Shown here: positions 5,302 through 6,240 of the stretch, piece by piece | Layout of the letters: each line of letters starts with the position of its first letter | How positions within the stretch are numbered: the stretch's first letter is position 1 | Assembly (NCBI GenBank): GCA_007133875.1 | Contig: SLLW01000002.1 | Location: 1 to 6,240, forward strand | Length of the DNA: 6,240 nt | Source of the DNA: Balneolales bacterium | Lineage (GTDB): Bacteria > Bacteroidota > Rhodothermia > Balneolales > Natronogracilivirgulaceae | Reading direction: 5' to 3' | Notes under the pieces: model-generated | Seen by the model: the letters and a program-made list of their open reading frames with translations, nothing else | What the model was told of the DNA's origin: nothing | Database searches by the model: none | Program-made: the position numbers and the translations under genes

Positions 5302-6240
5302 TCAGTCCGCTTGATACCCGGCCGTTTTGATGCCGGTATCTGCGAGTGACCAGTCAGGCCACATACCCCCCGTTTCGTGCGGCCGATCGACCGCCCGCAC
5401 CGCACCGTACCATCCGAGCCATTCCTGGCGTACCGACTCATCCAGATGATCCACCCGGAACTCTGCACCGCCATTACCGGAAGCGACGGTAACGCTAACC
5501 GAACAGAGCTGCTTCCGGCGTTGAAACCAGTTCGCCAGCACCGATAATGACTGTATCCGCCGGCGATGAAAAACAGCAGTTGTGCGTGCCAGCCGCCGAA
5601 ATCGTGTAAATCCGTGCTCCCCCTCAAATCCAGCCGCGGCATCACGATAGCGGATATATCCGATCAATCCGGCCAAAATAAAAATCACCGGAATCAACAG
5701 GTAAATACCAACGTACCAGGCCACCGCCGAAGCCGCAACCAGTGCCGGCACGACCGTTTTGATCTGATACCTCAGAAAGGCCCGGCCCGGCGGACGTACC
5801 CCAGGCAGTTGCACAGCATACTCCGGCAACATCTCCTGCATGAACTGATGCAGCTCTGATTTACGGATCAGCGGAAACACAACGGTCGAACCGCCGCCCT
5901 CATCCCCGAAACCGGCATTCTCTACATGAACCATCGCAAATCCGAAAGGCTGGCGCAGGATCCCCTCCACAACACGAACCGCCTGGATTCGGTGATAAGG
6001 AATGGTAATCTGTTTCTTCTCAAACAGACCACGCCGAATCTGCAACTCGTGTTCGTTTCGGGTGAGCGTAAAACCGGAAAAACGCAGCAACGTGCCGAAA
6101 ACCGAAAGTAACCATGCCGCTGCTACTGCAACAACAACAAACATAATCCAGAAATCGGCACTGGTACCGCCGGCATATCTCTCTATATACGAAATGATCT
6201 GATCCTCGGATACCACCTGGTTGATTTGTGCCATCACCGT
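5302..6240 (-). CDS. YdbT-like membrane protein with bPH2 (DUF304) domains, C-terminal part
   Basis: Partial gene whose frame is still open at the window edge. A Met at 6237 exists, but it is probably internal, because YdbT-like proteins are usually near 500 residues with an earlier PH domain. Visible from that Met: a membrane segment (29-50); a bacterial PH domain (about 53-140) with the family-typical GLFEKKQITIPYHRIQAVRV and a following LRQPFGFAMVHVENAG; one long or two short membrane segments (160-196); and a second PH domain (about 200-275) with FRRLARTTAVFHRRRIQSLSV and FQRR. The last 30 residues look unstructured. The family is a membrane protein of unclear role, sometimes linked to resistance to antimicrobial compounds in Bacillus; no enzyme motif is seen. 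It has the same strand as the curli genes but is separated from them by 583 bases, so a functional link is unlikely. Confidence 0.8.
   Translation of the reverse strand, partial: TVMAQINQVVSEDQIISYIERYAGGTSADFWIMFVVVAVAAAWLLSVFGTLLRFSGFTLTRNEHELQIRRGLFEKKQITIPYHRIQAVRVVEGILRQPFGFAMVHVENAGFGDEGGGSTVVFPLIRKSELHQFMQEMLPEYAVQLPGVRPPGRAFLRYQIKTVVPALVAASAVAWYVGIYLLIPVIFILAGLIGYIRYRDAAAGFEGEHGFTRFRRLARTTAVFHRRRIQSLSVLANWFQRRKQLCSVSVTVASGNGGAEFRVDHLDESVRQEWLGWYGAVRAVDRPHETGGMWPDWSLADTGIKTAGYQAD

Noticed and set aside
5055..5645. A 196-codon open frame on the minus strand running out of the PH-domain gene into the gene-free region
   Set aside because: Most of it is an out-of-frame shadow of the PH-domain gene. 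The remaining part (5055-5301) has no recognisable domain, no ribosome site at an internal Met, and AT-rich intergenic-like composition. A frameshifted tail of the PH protein was considered, but the sequence does not look like a PH domain continuation.

Overview
This window holds a curli (functional amyloid) export and assembly locus, read entirely from the minus strand, downstream of the 3' part of an unrelated membrane-protein gene. The organism is probably a member of the Bacteroidota/Balneolota/Rhodothermota group. I infer this from the CsgG layout (lipoprotein plus C-terminal barrel), the weak Shine-Dalgarno use at some genes, and the acidic secreted proteins, which would fit a marine or halophilic species. 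No marker gene fixes the taxon.

Layout in transcription order (right to left): 6240-5302, C-terminal part of a YdbT-like protein with bacterial PH (bPH2/DUF304) domains, cut by the window edge; 5301-4719, a 583-base gene-free stretch that is the presumed control region of the export genes; 4718-3798, a secreted LysM + helical/coiled-coil + CsgE fusion; 3778-3353, CsgF; 3350-1977, CsgG with a C-terminal beta-barrel-like extension; 1976-1635, a 342-base gene-free control region with a 19-bp palindrome; 1634-909, curlin-repeat subunit 1; 908-734, a spacer with two hairpin-forming inverted repeats; 733-11, curlin-repeat subunit 2, which is rich in histidine.

By analogy with E. coli curli, CsgG forms the outer-membrane secretion channel, CsgE caps or adapts it on the periplasmic side, CsgF plugs into it and couples export to nucleation at the surface, and the two Gln/Asn-repeat proteins are the exported fibre subunits. 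The csgE-csgF-csgG genes are packed 19 and 2 bases apart and are almost certainly one operon. The subunit genes follow in the same direction behind their own intergenic regions, so they may be transcribed separately and more strongly. No csgD-like regulator and no csgC/csgH-like chaperone lies in the window.

The unusual features are: CsgE carried on a LysM (peptidoglycan-binding) protein; CsgG lengthened by about 165 residues of outer-membrane-barrel-like sequence; changed residues at the known constriction sites of both CsgG and CsgF; and a periodic histidine pattern in one fibre subunit. Family assignments rest on motifs recognised by eye; no database search was run.
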